DNA of 64,000 nucleotides. Source: Lachnospiraceae bacterium (GTDB lineage: Bacteria > Bacillota > Clostridia > Lachnospirales > Lachnospiraceae). The stretch lies in NCBI GenBank assembly GCA_021202335.1, contig JAJQDE010000027.1, forward strand, positions 31,989 through 95,988, in the 5' to 3' direction. The stretch's first letter is position 1. Every line of letters begins with the position of its first letter. Made by a program: the position numbers and the translations under genes. The notes beneath the pieces were generated by a model that had not been told where the DNA came from, did no database searches, and was given only the letters and a program-made list of their open reading frames with translations. This document shows positions 60,911-64,000 of the stretch, piece by piece.

Positions 60911-61588
60911 TCACCTTTTCTCCATTTTCTTAAAACCTTCAGCACAATAATGACCAATAAAAATAAACAATCCCATCACGGCTGCATAATCCGGCACAAA
61001 CAAAATCAACGGCTCCTCAAAATCAAAAAACACAAAATGGTATTGAAGCAGCATATAATTTCCAATATTCCGCTTCACAAAAGCATAAATTCCATACGTT
61101 GCTATCCCAAATGCAGCTCCGCGCAAAATCCATGTGCAGACTCTGTTTGACCGCAGATACCGTTTTGCAATTCCTACCATCATACTCCAATGAAAGCCCA
61201 AGTGCAGGCTCATTAAAACAAATCCCCAATATGCGCACAGCATATGAACCCGGCTTGCATAGGAATATAGGCTCCGAATCGGGAGAAATGGGAATGTATG
61301 CTCTGATAAAAGCAGCCCGCTTACCATTGAACCAAGCGTCACAAGCGCGACACCTGCATTCAGAATTGTCTGCGCTACTCTCAAAACAGAGTAACGTCCT
61401 TTCAGAAGGTTTCTGCTCCAGCCGCGATTTAGGATATGATGCAGAATAAACAAGGCACATATTCCCATGCCCAGCCACTCGTGGGCTGTTTCACCAACCC
61501 GTTCATATGCCATTAGAAGAAGCAGTAGCAGCGTCATACCTGCGTCTATCGCCATTTTTACTTTCAGCTTCGTTTTCACCCGCTCCAC
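60911..61588 (-). CDS. DUF4405-like membrane protein with conserved histidines (cytochrome b-like)
   Basis: The 225-residue protein has about five or six membrane segments. His residues sit inside or at membrane edges: TAHEWLG, LHHILN, RVHMLCAYW and LHLGFHW. This spacing is like b-type haem-binding membrane subunits such as FdnI or DUF4405 proteins, so haem binding is plausible but not shown. The start is GTG 61588 or GTG 61579 (the latter better spaced from AGAAGGTGGAG). It follows the hydrolase remnant by 6 bases and is the last gene before tandem terminators. Confidence 0.7.
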   Translation of the reverse strand: MERVKTKLKVKMAIDAGMTLLLLLLMAYERVGETAHEWLGMGICALFILHHILNRGWSRNLLKGRYSVLRVAQTILNAGVALVTLGSMVSGLLLSEHTFPFLPIRSLYSYASRVHMLCAYWGFVLMSLHLGFHWSMMVGIAKRYLRSNRVCTWILRGAAFGIATYGIYAFVKRNIGNYMLLQYHFVFFDFEEPLILFVPDYAAVMGLFIFIGHYCAEGFKKMEKR

Positions 61589-61594
61589 CTTCTG

Positions 61595-62689
61595 TCATGA
61601 ATCCACATTTAAATAAGTTTCAAAGAACGGTACAATATAATCTAATGCCTGTGTAACATACGGCTCCAGATCATACATATCAAAATGTCCCGCATCCTCA
61701 ATTATATAAAATTCCTTTTCAGATACTGTATTTTCATATAATTGCTCCGCCCCGGAACGTGACCACGCATTTTCACCGGTTATGATCAGATATGGTGCTT
61801 CCAGTTCTGAAATAAATTCTTCCGGATGAAAATCTACCCATTAAAGCTCACTCCATGAAACCGCGTGATTGTCCCAGTTATCGCGGTATCCGCGTTCTTC
61901 GTTATAATAGTAAGCTGCACCTTCCGTATATGCCCTCGGCATCAGATCAATATAGGTAGGTTCCGCTTCTCCCGCTTCATATGCTTTCTGATTCTCCTGT
62001 GCCTGTTCTACCGGCATCTGTATCATTGATGACATCGTTGTAGCGGGGACAACAGAAGTAACCGCTTTAATGCGCTCATCTAGTATGGCTGCATATGGCA
62101 TATAACTGCCGGAACCACAAATCCCAAGACCACCGATATTTTCACCATCCACATAATCCAAAGATTGCAGATAAGATACAGCACTACTGATGTCACTTGC
62201 TTTAATGTCGGGTTCTTCTAACTGTCCGGGTTCCCCTTCGCTCTCTCCGAAATAGGAATAATCAAACACCAACGTAACAAAGCCATTCTCTGCCAGCCTT
62301 TGCGCATAAATGCTCTGCGCCTGCTCTTTCACAGAAAGCATCGGACCAGTCACAACAACAGCGGAATATTGACTACTTTCGTTAAAAACCTCCGGCAAAA
62401 ACAAAATACCTGCCAGATTCAGTCCTGAATCTTCGTTTTCAAAACTTACAGAAATGCTTGTAACTCCGTTTTCTGAAATCGCTTCGTCTTCCATCGTTTC
62501 ACGCTCTAATTCTTCAGTTTCTTCCAATTCAGGAGCTTCTGGATTTTCGGAAGCATTTATTTCTAAAACAGAAGCTGTGCCATTTTCTGCTGCGCATCCG
62601 GTCAACATCAATAGGAGAGCAAGCATCATCGCTGTGCTTCTTCCTGCTTTTTTCATTTTGCCATGTATGATTTTTATCGACATTTCCAT
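61595..62689 (-). pseudogene. dienelactone-hydrolase-like lipoprotein with one in-frame TAA
   Basis: The lipoprotein (lipobox MLTGC, Cys32) has an acidic linker and an alpha/beta hydrolase domain (VVVTGPMLSVKEQAQ, FDYSYFGESEGEPG). Its nucleophile elbow GICGSG suggests Cys as nucleophile. The frame stops at TAA 61841-61843 after AVSWSEL. The same frame continues WVDFHPEEFISELEAPYLII, TGENAWSRSGAEQLY and the catalytic-His strand DAGHFDMYD, ending at TGA 61595-61597. Without the stop it is a full 364-residue protein. Confidence 0.82.
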
Positions 62690-62711
62690 CTACCACCTTT
62701 CCGAGAAGCAG

Positions 62712-63500
62712 CTATTTCTGTGCGTCCACCGGAAGCACCATCTTCACATATGCATCTAACATTTCCGGCGTACTGTTATAGTACCTTACATTCTTATTCA
62801 GTGACGCAATCTGTTCCATTTCCTCAGCAGTAAGATTAAAATCAAATATGTCAAAGTTTGCTTTGATATGATCCGGATTTTTGGAACCCGGAATCACAAT
62901 GTTGCCAGCCTGAATATGCCAGCGCAGGATAATCTGCGCGCTGCTCTTTCCATATTTAGCTGCAAGGCTGTCAAATAAAGGTTCCTCTAGCAATGCCTTA
63001 TCACCATGTCCTAACGGATACCACGCCTGAACTGCCATATTTTCCCTTGCCAAAAATTCTTTCAATTTCTTCTCCTGAAAATAAGGATGTACCTCTGTCT
63101 GCAGAACAGCCGGTTTTATCTCACAGATATTCAAGATTTCCTGCACCTGCGAGATCGTGAAATTAGAAAGACCAATTGCACGTACTTTACCTTCATTGTA
63201 AGCCTTCTCCATCATACGATAACCGGCAAGATAATTTCCGGCAGGCTGATGAATCAGCAACAGATCAATGTAATTTGTATCCAAACGCTCCAGCGTCCTA
63301 TCTACTGCGTCAGGCTGCTCATAAAGGGACGGCCATATCTTTGTTTCGAGAAAGATTTCTTCCCTGACAAGCCCCGATTTTTTCATGCCACGACCAACAG
63401 CCTTTTCATTCAGGTAAGCATTGGCAGTGTCAATCAAGCGATAGCCGCCTTTTAAAGCAGAAATAACAGATTTCATTTTGATACTTTTATAATATCTCAT
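62712..63500 (-). CDS. aldo/keto reductase lacking the first strand and helix (truncated)
   Basis: The 262-residue protein keeps the catalytic tetrad in LIDTANAY (Asp, Tyr), ETKIWP (Lys) and LLIHQP (His), and the cofactor loop GSKNPDHIKANF. It lacks the first 25-30 residues of the family (the NGVEMPxLGFGT strand), so the barrel is incomplete. An in-frame TAA lies upstream with no other start. The ribosome site before ATG 63500 is poor. It may be a decaying gene next to the eroded cupin-like gene; sequence to the right of 63500 looks deleted. Confidence 0.75.
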   Translation of the reverse strand: MRYYKSIKMKSVISALKGGYRLIDTANAYLNEKAVGRGMKKSGLVREEIFLETKIWPSLYEQPDAVDRTLERLDTNYIDLLLIHQPAGNYLAGYRMMEKAYNEGKVRAIGLSNFTISQVQEILNICEIKPAVLQTEVHPYFQEKKLKEFLARENMAVQAWYPLGHGDKALLEEPLFDSLAAKYGKSSAQIILRWHIQAGNIVIPGSKNPDHIKANFDIFDFNLTAEEMEQIASLNKNVRYYNSTPEMLDAYVKMVLPVDAQK

Positions 63501-63557
63501 CTTTTCCCGAATAAGAAGTTCCCTTTGGTTTTACAGTTATAAGTCAAAAGTATATGC

Positions 63558-63898
63558 TTAATCATTACCTGACGACGCTGTCAATGCAAGATATTCCTCA
63601 TCGGAAATACGGTCGAACCACTCGTATCCGGAAAATTGTATATATCATCATTTGCAATCATGGAATTCATATAAACTGTTCCCGTAAAAGAATCAGAATT
63701 AACCTCCATTCCGAGAGGAAAATCTAAATTGCTGCTGTCTGTGACAACACCGGAAATTCTTGTACTAATTTGCTCCGATTCCTCTATACTGTTGTTTTCG
63801 TTTGTTTCTAAAACTGCCCGATCCAACTCTGCGGTTTCTCCACAAGCTGTCAGCATCAGACATAACAGAAGTATTACCGGTAAGGCAATCCTTTTCAT
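63558..63898 (-). pseudogene. cupin-like lipoprotein with internal deletion
   Basis: ATG 63898 opens a lipoprotein (lipobox MLTACG) with an acidic linker and the segment SFTGTVYMNSMIANDDIYNF, as in cupin proteins paired with aldo/keto reductases. After NFP the frame gives only a short tail to TGA 63581. Another frame from the same point reads YEWFDRISDEEYLALTA to TAA 63558, resembling the normal C-terminus. The cupin core is missing, so I infer an internal deletion with a frameshift. The start directly follows repeat D. Confidence 0.6.
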
Positions 63899-63908
63899 AT
63901 AAATCCTC

Positions 63909-64000
63909 ATTTCTGAGCGATTTATCGCGAAGAGGCGAAGAGAACTTGCGTATGCAATTTTCTCTTCTGCCATCAAAGCTATTTGTTTTCGCTCTGAAAC
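63909..64000 (-). ncRNA. structured leader repeat, copy D (cut by the window end)
   Basis: The loop strand GAGCG (63990-63994) pairs with CGCTC (63915-63919). TGATGGCAGA is kept, and P3 is GAAGAGAA/TTCTCTTC, differing from other copies by paired changes. The GAGG ribosome site of the cupin-like lipoprotein follows the 3' pseudoknot strand at once. H1 and the rest lie beyond the window. Confidence 0.65.

Overview
The window looks like the chromosome of a spore-forming Gram-positive anaerobe of the Clostridia, most likely a Lachnospiraceae-type gut bacterium. The signs are lipobox lipoproteins with LTAC/LAAC cleavage sites, SpoIID- and SpoIIQ-like engulfment proteins, a class III fructose-1,6-bisphosphatase, an Amt-PII fusion, a giant secreted GH53 galactanase built with CBM61-like and Ig-like repeats, LplB/LplC-type sugar ABC permeases, a fructose PTS, and 2-hydroxyacyl-CoA dehydratase-type Fe-S proteins. 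No rRNA, tRNA, CRISPR array or intact transposase was seen. Most genes are on the minus strand.

Layout. 0-1.3 kb (+): the end of an unknown gene, an ECF transporter S component and a small radical SAM protein. 1.4-9.4 kb (-): a 2508-residue galactanase and an XRE-type regulator, then a broken RelB/DinJ antitoxin (+). 10.1-20.5 kb (-): a tightly packed run of SGNH hydrolase, membrane acyltransferase, SpoIID, SpoIIQ, amidohydrolase, GH9-like lipoprotein, Ddl, MurF and an Fe-S aldo/keto reductase. 20.6-26.4 kb (-): a sugar ABC uptake locus with two paralogous binding lipoproteins, the second frameshifted, around one permease pair. 26.6-35.4 kb: pyrC, a PrcB-like lipoprotein, plsC, amt-glnK with a 47-residue follower, GNAT, Fic, cyclophilin and an alanine symporter. 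35.4-42.3 kb (-): the fructose operon fruK, EIIAB, EIIC, HPr, EI and class III fbp. 42.5-48.5 kb (-): an oppBCDFA operon whose OppA is circularly permuted.

48.7-64 kb is an accessory redox island around a LysR regulator. A likely single long minus-strand transcript, starting at a clear promoter divergent from lysR, carries a 79-residue protein, an exported aldo/keto reductase, a broken FMN reductase, an iron alcohol dehydrogenase, two HgdB-type proteins (one without the cluster cysteines), a NosR/NapH-like membrane polyferredoxin, an ATP-dependent activase, a cysteine-containing membrane protein, a sugar acetyltransferase and a flavodoxin lipoprotein. A second minus-strand group holds a DUF4405-like membrane protein, a broken hydrolase lipoprotein, an N-truncated aldo/keto reductase and an eroded cupin-like lipoprotein. 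My inference is that the island moves electrons across the membrane between extracytoplasmic lipoprotein oxidoreductases and a cytoplasmic double-cubane-type reductase.

The same island carries four copies of a structured repeat of about 140 bp. Three of them directly precede the start codon of a different gene, and the fourth lies in tandem with one of these. Their helices are conserved while the sequences change, including a pseudoknot whose two strands covary in all four copies. This is the strongest candidate here for an undescribed element: a 5'-UTR RNA or a mobile structured repeat. Several genes carry single-base lesions, so some could be assembly errors.
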